In this document: positions 8,657 through 15,686 of the stretch, piece by piece
Position numbering within the stretch: the stretch's first letter is position 1
Layout of the letters: every line of letters begins with the position of its first letter
Source of the DNA: Polyangia bacterium
GTDB taxonomy: Bacteria > Myxococcota_A > Polyangia > Polyangiales > Polyangiaceae
Reading direction: 5' to 3'
Length of the DNA stretch: 49,148 nt
Assembly (NCBI GenBank): GCA_030426145.1
Contig: JAUHZF010000021.1
Coordinates: 1 to 49,148 of the forward strand
Position numbers and translations under genes: made by a program
Notes under the pieces: generated by a model
Seen by the model: only the letters and a program-made list of their open reading frames with translations
The model's database searches: none
Told to the model about the DNA's origin: nothing

Positions 8657-9345
8657 GAGCCGCCCTCGCCGTGTTGCTCCTCGTCGGGGCAGGCTGCGCC
8701 ACGCGAAGTGATTGCGTGCGCGCCGACGACGCCCTCGTCGCCGCCAGCCAGCGGCTCGTGCGTGAGACGCCCTCGGTCGCGCGCGGGGACGCTCCTGCGG
8801 AAGCGGCCGGCAAGCTCCTCGACATGGCTGAAGTCCTCGACGAAGAGCGAGAACGCATCGCGGGCATGAGCTTCGACGACGCCGCGGTGTCGGACGCGAT
8901 GGGCGACTATGCCGAGGGGCTGCGCCGCGTTGTCGAGATCGTTCGCCAGACCGCACGCGCCACGACCAAGCTGGTGGAGAGCGTCGCCTCGCTCGATGTC
9001 GCCAACGCCAGTCTCACGCGCAGCCTCGGCGCTTTCGAGTCGGCTTGCGAGGGCGCCACGCCGCCTTGCGCCATCTCCGCGGAGCCGCTTCCGCAGGGCA
9101 GCTCGAAAGAGGTGCTCATGGCCGTCGACACGCGCATTCGAGCCGTAGAGACCCGCGATCCCGGGGCCTTGCGAGCCCGTACCGACGTTCTGCGCCAGCT
9201 CGCGCGCGTGCAGGAGCTCATCGTCGAAGTGGCGGATGCCACCGAGGTGGTCGCGCGCATCGGTCGTGAGCTCGACGACCTCGAGGCCATCAGCGAGGAC
9301 GTGCGCACGCGTCTCGACCGCCAGTGCCCGCAGCTCGCCCACTAG
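8653..9345 (+). CDS. Hypothetical lipoprotein, helical
   Basis: 230 residues from GTG 8653, which overlaps the cutA stop by four bases. This start gives a clean lipoprotein signal (AALAVLLLVGAGC lipobox) directly at the N terminus. The rest is Ala/Glu/Arg/Leu-rich and mostly helical, with heptad-like stretches and a short Cys-Cys loop (ACEGATPPC). No family is recognised. Pairing with cutA may be incidental, or the protein may act in envelope metal homeostasis; nothing in the sequence decides this. Confidence 0.75.
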   Translation: MRAALAVLLLVGAGCATRSDCVRADDALVAASQRLVRETPSVARGDAPAEAAGKLLDMAEVLDEERERIAGMSFDDAAVSDAMGDYAEGLRRVVEIVRQTARATTKLVESVASLDVANASLTRSLGAFESACEGATPPCAISAEPLPQGSSKEVLMAVDTRIRAVETRDPGALRARTDVLRQLARVQELIVEVADATEVVARIGRELDDLEAISEDVRTRLDRQCPQLAH

Positions 9346-9354
9346 GTCTGATGG

Positions 9355-9400
9355 TCGACCTTACACTAAGTATCTTACCTTTAGTGTGTTGACATGATTG
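9355..9400. other. AT-rich island with inverted repeat between convergent genes
   Basis: This strongly AT-rich patch in a GC-rich region lies between the convergent ends at 9345 and 9440. An inverted repeat ACACTAA (9363-9369) / TTAGTGT (9381-9387) flanks an inner TAAGTATCTTA near-palindrome. It could act as a bidirectional transcription terminator, or be an orphan operator left from a lost gene. There is no T-run on either side, so a standard intrinsic terminator is not clear. Confidence 0.4.
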
Positions 9401-9439
9401 CAGGGGCTTAGAGGCGCGGAGACGTTTCCGCGGAGCCGA

Positions 9440-10708
9440 CTACCACGCTGGCGTGAGCAGTCCGATGTCGTCGGGCAGAAGGGTGTCCATGAGGTCGAGC
9501 ACGGCCTGGGCGCCGAAGGTGTCGTCGAAGCGGCTCGCGATCTCGGCTGCAGTGGTGGTGCCATCGCAGGCTTCGAGGAGGGGGATGACGTAGGCGGGGA
9601 GGCGCCACACCCGGGGCGAGCCATAGCCGGCGGAGGGGCGCCCCGCGATGGTCTCGCCATCGGGTTCGAAGGACGGCACGTCGACCTCTCCCATGGGTTT
9701 GCCATCCTTGACGGCGACGACGCGGGCCCCGCTGCACGCCTGCACCTTCATGCCCGCGCGCTCTTCCGCGGAGTAGGGGGCGGGCTCAGGTGCACCGACG
9801 GGAACGGCAAGCACTTCCAGCAGCGGCGCGGACAACCCGGCGAGCTCGTACACGACCCGCCACTGATCCGAAGGGTCGAGGGCGTGGCTCCGGGCCACCA
9901 GCTGGGGGTCCTCCAGGTAGCTGTCGAGACGCCAGAGGGAGGGGTGGTACCAGCTCTGATGCCGGAGGCCCGCCGCGCCGAGCAACGCGAGGAGGCCGTC
10001 GACGTCGTAGGTCTGCTCGAGCGGGTGAAGCAGCGCGTCGGCCACGAAGCTGGGATCGTCGTTGGCGAAGCCGGCCAAGATCTCGAGGGCAGCCTTGCCG
10101 ACCGGGGCGCAGGTCTCGTCCGCGGCGAGGGTGGCGCGCAGGATGTGGATCGACAGGGCGTAGCGCTCGTCCTGGCTCATGCGCGGGTCGGCCATGGTCG
10201 CCGTCGCGCGGCGGATGGCGGCCAGTGGCGAGCGCTGCGCGGTGCCGTAGACCATGAACTGGAGGGCCCCCGTCGGCTTGAGGGCCTCGCGAAGGTGGGT
10301 GAGTCCGGTCTCTGGGGAGGGAAGGTGGTGGATGACCCCCGTGCTCACCACCAGGTCGAAAGCCTCGCGCTCCGGAGGCGCCGTCATGAGGTCGTGGGCC
10401 GCAAAGGAGACGTTCTTCACGCCGAGTGCTGTGGCCAGACCTTCGGCTTGGCTGAGCACGCCCTTCGACAGGTCCGTCGCGGTGATCTGCGCGTCGGGGA
10501 AGGTGAGCCCCCAGTGCGCGGCCTGCTGCGTGCCACAGCCGGCGACCCAGATCTTGGCGTCCTTGGGGATGGCGTCCGCTTGGCGCCGGCCGAGGAGGTA
10601 GCTGAGCCGGCGCCGCCGATGGTCGAGCGGCCGAGGGACGGCGAGGTTGACGACCGTCGGGTAGGGAAACTTGTCGTAGTGGGCGCGGACCTCGTCGGTG
10701 GTGGACAC
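9440..10708 (-). CDS. SAM-dependent methyltransferase with C-terminal PqqD-like domain
   Basis: 422 residues. The N-terminal half is a class I Rossmann methyltransferase: 'IWVAGCGTQQAAH' (motif I, about 55-67), 'ITATDLSKGVL' (acidic residue binding SAM ribose), 'FDLVVSTGVIHHLPSPETGL' and a post-motif 'LREALKPTGALQFMVYG'. The last ~80 residues ('WRLPAYVIPLLEACDGTTTAAEIASRFD') look like the winged-helix PqqD/peptide-chaperone-type fold, so this is probably a two-domain protein. The substrate is unknown. The gene follows the MscS-type channel gene with a 9-bp gap and ends opposite the AT-rich island. Confidence 0.85.
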   Translation of the reverse strand: MSTTDEVRAHYDKFPYPTVVNLAVPRPLDHRRRRLSYLLGRRQADAIPKDAKIWVAGCGTQQAAHWGLTFPDAQITATDLSKGVLSQAEGLATALGVKNVSFAAHDLMTAPPEREAFDLVVSTGVIHHLPSPETGLTHLREALKPTGALQFMVYGTAQRSPLAAIRRATATMADPRMSQDERYALSIHILRATLAADETCAPVGKAALEILAGFANDDPSFVADALLHPLEQTYDVDGLLALLGAAGLRHQSWYHPSLWRLDSYLEDPQLVARSHALDPSDQWRVVYELAGLSAPLLEVLAVPVGAPEPAPYSAEERAGMKVQACSGARVVAVKDGKPMGEVDVPSFEPDGETIAGRPSAGYGSPRVWRLPAYVIPLLEACDGTTTAAEIASRFDDTFGAQAVLDLMDTLLPDDIGLLTPAW

Positions 10709-10717
10709 TCGCCGACG

Positions 10718-12412
10718 CTATCCGTCCTCGGACGGGGCGTCGATCTGCTCCCAGCGCTGCCGCGGCAGGTAGCGTCCGCCCTCGAGGTTTTGGAGGTAGG
10801 TCAGCAGCTGCTCACGCAGGTCGCAGCGTAGGGGGAAATTCTTGTCGATGGCGTCGGTGCTCACGCGGCAGCGAACGATGGCGCGGCGGTCGTCCTGGTC
10901 GATGACCTGCATGCGGAGGTCACGGCCATCGTAGTCGGGGTGGGCCTCGGCGAGACGCTCGAGCTCGGCGCGAAGCTCGGCGAAAGGCACGCTGGGATCG
11001 ACCGAGAGCTCGACGATGGCGGTCATCACGTCGCCGGGCTTGCTCCAGTTCTCGAAGGGCTCGCTCAAGAACTTCTCGATGGGCACGACGAGGCGCCGCT
11101 CGTCGAAGAGCTTCACGCGGACGTAGGTGAGGGAGATCTCCTCCACCTCGCCCCACATGCCCTGCACGACGATGGCGTCCCCGAGGCGAAGCGGTTGGGT
11201 GATGGAGAGCTGTAGCCCTGCGATGACGGCACCGAGGGACTTCTGGGCCGCGAAGCCGAGGGCCACGCCGGCCACACCGGCGGAGACGAGGAGCGACCAA
11301 CCCACGCTACGCACGACCTCGAACTGCATGAGGGCGATCGAGATGGTGATGAGGCCGATGACCACCGAGGAGAGGCGCCGGAGGATGACCAGCTGTGTAC
11401 GCAGCCCGCGGGTCTTGAGCTCGAGGTCGTCGGGGACGTTCTCCAAGTAGGCGATGGTCGCCACCTTGACCACGCGCATGAGCAGCCATCCCGTGGCGAT
11501 GATGAGCGGGGTGGAGACGACCCGCTGAAGGCTCACCTCGATGCTGTGAGGCAGGCTGAGCGAGAGCGCGAAGATCCCCATGGCGAGCCAGCCCGTCGAG
11601 AACCGGACCGGACCCGTGGCGTGGTCGAGCAGCGCGTCGTCCCAGTGGGCATCGGTGCGGCGAACGATCCGTTCGATGATGCGGAGCAGGATCGAACCCA
11701 CCAAGACGCCGAGCGGGAGCGCGAGCAGCAGCGCGATGAGCAGTCCCGCGACCTGCCAGCCCCACAGCTCGCCGTAGCGGTGCTCGGCGATCGACGGGGG
11801 CAAGAGTGGCTCGAGCCAGCTGCGCGCCTGACTCGCCTCGTACATCTCCGGGATCGCCGACACTGTGGTGGCGGCGAAGAGCCATCGCGCCCGGCCGCCC
11901 CGGGTCTGCCGGGTGAGGTCGATGGGGAGCTCGCGCCCGTCGACCGAGACCGTCGCGATGCGCAGGCGGGCTTGCTCTTCGTCCTCGAGGCCGTCCGGAA
12001 GCTCGGAAAGATTGAGCACCACCCTGCGCCGCAGCACCATTGCGAGCTGCTCGGCTGCTTCACCCGCGGAGCGGTGCTCGGACCAGCGGAGCCCGGCCAG
12101 GTCCATGTACTGTGCAGCGAGAGCCGGCTGTCCGCCATCGACGGCCGACAAGAAGCCGCTCACCGTCTGCCGGGGCGTGCTTCGGTCGATGACCGCCGCG
12201 GGAGCCGCCGGCCTCAGGGTCGCCGTTGCGCTCGGCGCGGCGGGAACCGGAGCGGGGGCCGGTGCCGGCGCGGCGGGCGGGGTCGTGGCACTCGGGACGG
12301 GGCTCGGCGCGGGGCTGGTCGCCGACGCGGGGGGCGTCTGGGCGTGCACGACCACCGTCATCGCGAGGAGGGCGACGAAGAGGGCTCCAGTGATGGCGCG
12401 ACGGCTCGGCAT
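10718..12412 (-). CDS. MscS-family mechanosensitive ion channel
   Basis: 564 residues. A Sec signal peptide (about 1-24, ending VVVHAQ) and a Pro/Ala linker are followed by a periplasmic helical part (about 75-205), several membrane helices, and the MscS pore-lining helix plus beta domain: 'GVAGVALGFAAQKSLGAVIAGLQLS' (about 374-398), 'RLGDAIVVQGMWGEVEEISL' and 'VPIEKFLSEPFENWS'. MscS channels open under membrane tension and release solutes during hypo-osmotic shock. The N-terminal extension makes it longer than E. coli MscS (286 residues), as in multidomain MscK/YbiO-like members. It is transcribed with the downstream methyltransferase. Confidence 0.92.
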   Translation of the reverse strand: MPSRRAITGALFVALLAMTVVVHAQTPPASATSPAPSPVPSATTPPAAPAPAPAPVPAAPSATATLRPAAPAAVIDRSTPRQTVSGFLSAVDGGQPALAAQYMDLAGLRWSEHRSAGEAAEQLAMVLRRRVVLNLSELPDGLEDEEQARLRIATVSVDGRELPIDLTRQTRGGRARWLFAATTVSAIPEMYEASQARSWLEPLLPPSIAEHRYGELWGWQVAGLLIALLLALPLGVLVGSILLRIIERIVRRTDAHWDDALLDHATGPVRFSTGWLAMGIFALSLSLPHSIEVSLQRVVSTPLIIATGWLLMRVVKVATIAYLENVPDDLELKTRGLRTQLVILRRLSSVVIGLITISIALMQFEVVRSVGWSLLVSAGVAGVALGFAAQKSLGAVIAGLQLSITQPLRLGDAIVVQGMWGEVEEISLTYVRVKLFDERRLVVPIEKFLSEPFENWSKPGDVMTAIVELSVDPSVPFAELRAELERLAEAHPDYDGRDLRMQVIDQDDRRAIVRCRVSTDAIDKNFPLRCDLREQLLTYLQNLEGGRYLPRQRWEQIDAPSEDG

Positions 12413-12470
12413 CGGCGCGGAAGGTGGAACCTATCGCGCCGACTTGCAAGCCTCGCGCGGCTTTCTTCAC

Positions 12471-13145
12471 TCAGCCGCCCTTCGGAGCGGACGCGCGTCG
12501 AAGCGTGAAGCCCACCGTGGCCTGGAGGCTCGCGGTGAGCCGATGCGCGGCGGCGAGGCGCTCGCGGCCCGGCGGGCAGGCGAGCCAGCTACGCAACAGC
12601 TCCGTCTCGCGCAGGGCTACGGCCAGAAGGGCTTCATCCGCTCCAAACCCCGGGGGAAGCGTGGGCTGCCAGTCCGCGGGCGGCTCGGCGCGGGCTCGAT
12701 GCCACCATGCGTAGCGGGCCACCGCGACCTCGGTCTCTCGCGGGAGCGCTCCGACCGATGCCTTCCGCGCCGGCCACGCAACGTCGACCTCGAGGTGGGC
12801 GTAGGCCTCGCGTTCGCGCAGGTCGTGATGCTCCATGAGGGCGAAGAGCCGTGCCAGCTCATCCTCGAGTCGGCTCGGCGGCAGGGCACCCACGGCCGCA
12901 TCGAGGGCAGCCTCCTCGGCCCGGGCGAGCCGGGCGCGGAGGTCATCGTGGTCCTTTGCGATGGCTGCCGCCGCATCCGGACGCAAGGCGGGCAGCAGGT
13001 GCCGCTCCTCCGTCTTCATGTGGGCCAGCAGTTGCCGCCGCAGGTCGAAGAGCCTCACCCGGGCGGTGATGGGTGGGGCTGCAACCAGGGCGTCGGCGGT
13101 GGCCTCGAGGTCGAGGTGCGCCCGACCGTGATCCTCGCTGAGCAC
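12471..13145 (-). CDS. Hemerythrin HHE-domain protein
   Basis: 224 residues. The N-terminal half carries spaced metal-ligand residues of HHE hemerythrin-like proteins: an early EDHGRAH, 'LLAHMKTEERHLLPAL' (H..EE..H), 'AIAKDHDDL' and 'MEHHDLREREAYAHL'. Such proteins bind a di-iron centre and react with oxygen, nitric oxide or peroxide. The C-terminal half is unassigned and helical. The start codon is GTG 13145 (VLSEDHG). It is transcribed away from the sterol reductase gene, with 78 bp between the starts. Confidence 0.8.
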   Translation of the reverse strand: MLSEDHGRAHLDLEATADALVAAPPITARVRLFDLRRQLLAHMKTEERHLLPALRPDAAAAIAKDHDDLRARLARAEEAALDAAVGALPPSRLEDELARLFALMEHHDLREREAYAHLEVDVAWPARKASVGALPRETEVAVARYAWWHRARAEPPADWQPTLPPGFGADEALLAVALRETELLRSWLACPPGRERLAAAHRLTASLQATVGFTLRRASAPKGG

Positions 13146-13223
13146 GGCCAGAGCATGGCACGAAGCGGGTCTGTGCGGGACCTACCCTTGCGCCGTGCGG
13201 GTTGGTGACCTATTCGGCCATCG

Positions 13224-14348
13224 ATGACGACCGAACCGCTCTTGCTCCCGGTGACGGCCGACACCCTCTGGACCGCAACCCAGATGGTGGTGGGCTTCAT
13301 CGCCGCCATGTTCATCGGTTCGATGGTGGTCCCGGGCCTCGAGCGCAAGGGCTACAAGCTGCCGAACGGCGAAGAGCTTCCCTACAAGCTCACCGGGATG
13401 TCGCTCTTCTTCCTCACCCACGTGGCGGTGGCGGTGGCGACCTTCGGCTTCGGGATCTCGCTCGCGCCCATCGTGCACCACTTCTGGTCGCTCTTCGCCG
13501 TCACCAACGTGGTCGCGATCGCGTGGACCTTGGCGCTGTTCTTCTGGGGCCGTCGCAGCCCCGACGTGCTCAAGAGTGAAGAGGCGACCTCGCTTCCCAT
13601 CCCGCAGGTCGTTCAGGACCTCTGGTACGGCAACGAGCTCAACCCGCGATGGTTCGGCGTGGACATCAAGATGTTCATGTACCAGCCGTCGCTCATCGGC
13701 GTGTACCTCATCGTCGCCTCCTTTCCCTACGCGCAGTACGAGCGGCACGGCGTCATCACGCCGCAGATGTACTGCTTCGTGGGCTTCTGGTTCACCTACC
13801 TCTTCACGCACTACGTGAAAGAGGAGTTCATGCTGTCCACGTGGGACATCATCGCCGAGAACTTCGGCTTCATGTTGGTGTGGGGTGACCTGGTCTACGT
13901 GCCCTTCCTCTACTCTCTCCCGGGCTGGTGGCTCGTCGATCAAACCGAGCCCTTCAGCACCACCACCTGGAGCCTGCTCGTCGTCCTCCATCTGGTTTGC
14001 CTCTGGGTGTTCCGCGAGGCGAACTGGCAGAAGGAGCGCTACAAGCGCGACCGCGAGGCCCTCATCTGGGGACGCACGCCGGAGACCATCGGTGGTCGCC
14101 TGCTCGTCTCGGGCTTCTGGGGAATCGGCCGGAAGATCAACTACACGGGCGAGATCGGGGTCTACATCTCCTTCGCCCTGTGCACCGGCTTCGGCTCGCC
14201 TTTCCCCTACCTTCTCCCGCTGAGCCTGCTCATCCTGCTCACCTGGCGTGCGGGGCGCGACGACAAGCGCTGCCGCGCCAAGTACGGCGAGCTCTGGGAG
14301 GCGTACTGCAAGCGCGCACGCTTCCGGATCATCCCCTTCATCTACTGA
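13224..14348 (+). CDS. ERG4/ERG24-family sterol reductase
   Basis: 374 residues, polytopic. Family signatures are clear and in order: GNELNPR...GVDIK (about 136-150), the 'STWDIIAENFGFMLVWGDL' block (about 204-225), RKINYTGE (about 303-310) and the C-terminal RDDKRCRAKYG...YC...IIPFIY, the NADPH-side motif. This family includes delta-14 sterol reductase (ERG24/TM7SF2), 7-dehydrocholesterol reductase and ERG4. Which double bond is reduced cannot be decided by eye. Some myxobacteria make sterols, so a biosynthetic role is plausible, but no oxidosqualene cyclase or squalene epoxidase lies in the window. The stop overlaps the 3' end of the convergent desaturase gene by 7 bp. Confidence 0.92.
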   Translation: MTTEPLLLPVTADTLWTATQMVVGFIAAMFIGSMVVPGLERKGYKLPNGEELPYKLTGMSLFFLTHVAVAVATFGFGISLAPIVHHFWSLFAVTNVVAIAWTLALFFWGRRSPDVLKSEEATSLPIPQVVQDLWYGNELNPRWFGVDIKMFMYQPSLIGVYLIVASFPYAQYERHGVITPQMYCFVGFWFTYLFTHYVKEEFMLSTWDIIAENFGFMLVWGDLVYVPFLYSLPGWWLVDQTEPFSTTTWSLLVVLHLVCLWVFREANWQKERYKRDREALIWGRTPETIGGRLLVSGFWGIGRKINYTGEIGVYISFALCTGFGSPFPYLLPLSLLILLTWRAGRDDKRCRAKYGELWEAYCKRARFRIIPFIY

Positions 14349-15106
14349 GCGCGCTTCATCGATTGGAGCCCGGTGTCGCGGGCATCAGCGTGCTCCGGCC
14401 CCCGCCGGCGACGCGGGGGGAGCCCACAGATCCGCTCGATGATGGCGTCGAGCAGGTCGAAGAACCGGAGCCAACGCAACGGAGCCTCCATCCAGCCATT
14501 GGTGATGCAGTAGGCGTCACCGTGGGGCGGCAGGTGGTGGCGGTCGTGGTGCTCGGGGGACAGGATGAGTCGGTGGCGCTGGAGCCACGCCACCCATCCC
14601 GGAACCTCGGTCATGTGGGCCCAGGCGTGGAACTGGTTGGTCGCGATGATCCAGTAGGCGCTGGCGAGCCAGAAGCTGCCCCAGAAGACCTCGGAGAGGG
14701 GGCCCGGGCCCGCCAAGAAGGCGGCGACGAAGAGGGGGAGGCTCGCGACGCAGTTGTCACCGTGACGCTCGATGGGCCCGTGACGCGTCATGTCGAGCGG
14801 GTCGACGTGGTGGTTGCGGAACGGCTGGATGAAGCCACCGAGGATCGGCCAGTCCCCCCGGCCCCAGTTATCGGCCGCCCAGTGCACGAAGCCGCTGAGA
14901 AAGTCGGCGAAGGGCAAGGCGAGGAACACCCCGAGCGGGATCCACCAGGCGCTGATGGCGTGCTCGTCCATCGCGCTCCAGATGTGGTGCCCGCGGTGCA
15001 GGCTCAACAGCGCGAAGACGGCGAGCCCGATGAGGTTGACCAAGCGTTGCCGGCGCGTGTAGCCCCGGGCCTCTGGAGTCTCATGATGGGCGTCGTCCTG
15101 CGTCAT
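14342..15106 (-). CDS. carF: CarF/TMEM189-type plasmanylethanolamine desaturase
   Basis: 254 residues. It carries the histidine clusters of the lipid desaturase (Kua/TMEM189) family: 'DFLSGFVHWAADNWG', FRNHHVDPLDMTRH, GDNC, NQFHAWAH and 'LSPEHHDRHHLPPHGDAYC'. CarF of Myxococcus xanthus and human PEDS1 introduce the vinyl-ether double bond of plasmalogens, and in M. xanthus this lipid is needed for the light/singlet-oxygen response. Predicted membrane segments lie at about 25-45, 55-75 and 100-145. The start is ATG 15106, with an exceptional Shine-Dalgarno match directly upstream. The gene is upstream-adjacent to a Fur-type gene on the same strand but with a 110-bp gap. Confidence 0.93.
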   Translation of the reverse strand: MTQDDAHHETPEARGYTRRQRLVNLIGLAVFALLSLHRGHHIWSAMDEHAISAWWIPLGVFLALPFADFLSGFVHWAADNWGRGDWPILGGFIQPFRNHHVDPLDMTRHGPIERHGDNCVASLPLFVAAFLAGPGPLSEVFWGSFWLASAYWIIATNQFHAWAHMTEVPGWVAWLQRHRLILSPEHHDRHHLPPHGDAYCITNGWMEAPLRWLRFFDLLDAIIERICGLPPRRRRGPEHADARDTGLQSMKRAQ

Positions 15107-15117
15107 GGATCACCTCC
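15107..15117 (-). promoter_or_regulatory. Extended Shine-Dalgarno sequence of the carF-like gene
   Basis: On the minus strand GGAGGTGATCC sits immediately before the ATG. This is an 11-base uninterrupted match to the sequence complementary to the canonical 16S rRNA 3' end. Such a long match fixes the start codon and suggests efficient, or tightly 30S-bound, initiation. Confidence 0.85.
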
Positions 15118-15216
15118 GTCGATGCGTCGCCACGAGAGCGGCGCACGGATTTCACTACGCAGTCATCGCCCGGTCGGATTTCTCGTCCGCCCCGGAAAGT
15201 TCCCCGAGGGCCCTCC

Positions 15217-15615
15217 TCAGCTGAGGCGCTTGCCGCGGAGGACGACCTGATAGGAGTCGACCTGCAGGTCGCCGAGCCCATCGACGTTCTTCACCTCGAG
15301 TGCGTCCCAGGGCACGTCGACGATGGTGCCGGTCTCGTCGTCGATGAAATGGTGGTGCGGCTCGAGGCACGGGTCGAACACCGTGCGGCCCTCCCGCAGC
15401 GCCAATGACCGAAGCAACCCCTTTTCCACGAAGAGGTTGAGCGTGTTGTAGACCGTGGCCAGCGAGATGGTGGGCAGCGCAGCACGCACGCGATCGAACA
15501 CCACCTCGGCCGACGGGTGCTCGTCGGTGTAGAGAACGTACCGACCCACTGCGACCCGCTGAGGCGAGGGGTGAATGTCGTGGGCACGCAACGTGTCGAT
15601 GGTGGGCTCGGACAT
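15217..15615 (-). CDS. Fur-family transcriptional regulator lacking CxxC zinc motifs
   Basis: 132 residues from ATG 15615. The winged-helix part ('PSPQRVAVGRYVL', 'SAEVVFDRVRAALPTISLATVYNTLNLFVEKGLL') matches Fur/PerR proteins, followed by a dimerisation domain with 'TVFDPCLEPHHHFIDDETGTIVDV'. The HHHF metal site is kept, but the paired CxxC structural-zinc motifs of Fur and PerR are absent (ECxxCG is DDETG here). It could sense iron, manganese, peroxide or haem (Irr-like); the sequence does not decide. It is divergent from the Kef-type antiporter with a palindrome between the starts, so autoregulation and antiporter control are likely. Confidence 0.88.
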   Translation of the reverse strand: MSEPTIDTLRAHDIHPSPQRVAVGRYVLYTDEHPSAEVVFDRVRAALPTISLATVYNTLNLFVEKGLLRSLALREGRTVFDPCLEPHHHFIDDETGTIVDVPWDALEVKNVDGLGDLQVDSYQVVLRGKRLS

Positions 15616-15644
15616 GGCCGCGTACAAAACTACATCGCAACCTG

Positions 15645-15668
15645 CGTGACGCAAGTTCCTGCGTCACG
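15645..15668. promoter_or_regulatory. 9-bp perfect inverted repeat in the fur-like/kef divergent promoter
   Basis: CGTGACGCA (15645-15653) is followed after a 6-bp spacer by its perfect complement TGCGTCACG (15660-15668), and a third half-site-like ACGTCAC follows at 15671-15677. It lies 30 bp upstream of the Fur-like start and about 18 bp upstream of the antiporter start. It is GC-rich and unlike a standard Fur box, and is a candidate operator for this CxxC-less regulator. Confidence 0.6.
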
Positions 15669-15686
15669 TTACGTCACTTTCGACCC

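Noticed and set aside
9389..9394. TTGACA as a -35 promoter element
   Set aside because: No -10-like sequence at 16-18 bp and no gene downstream in that direction.
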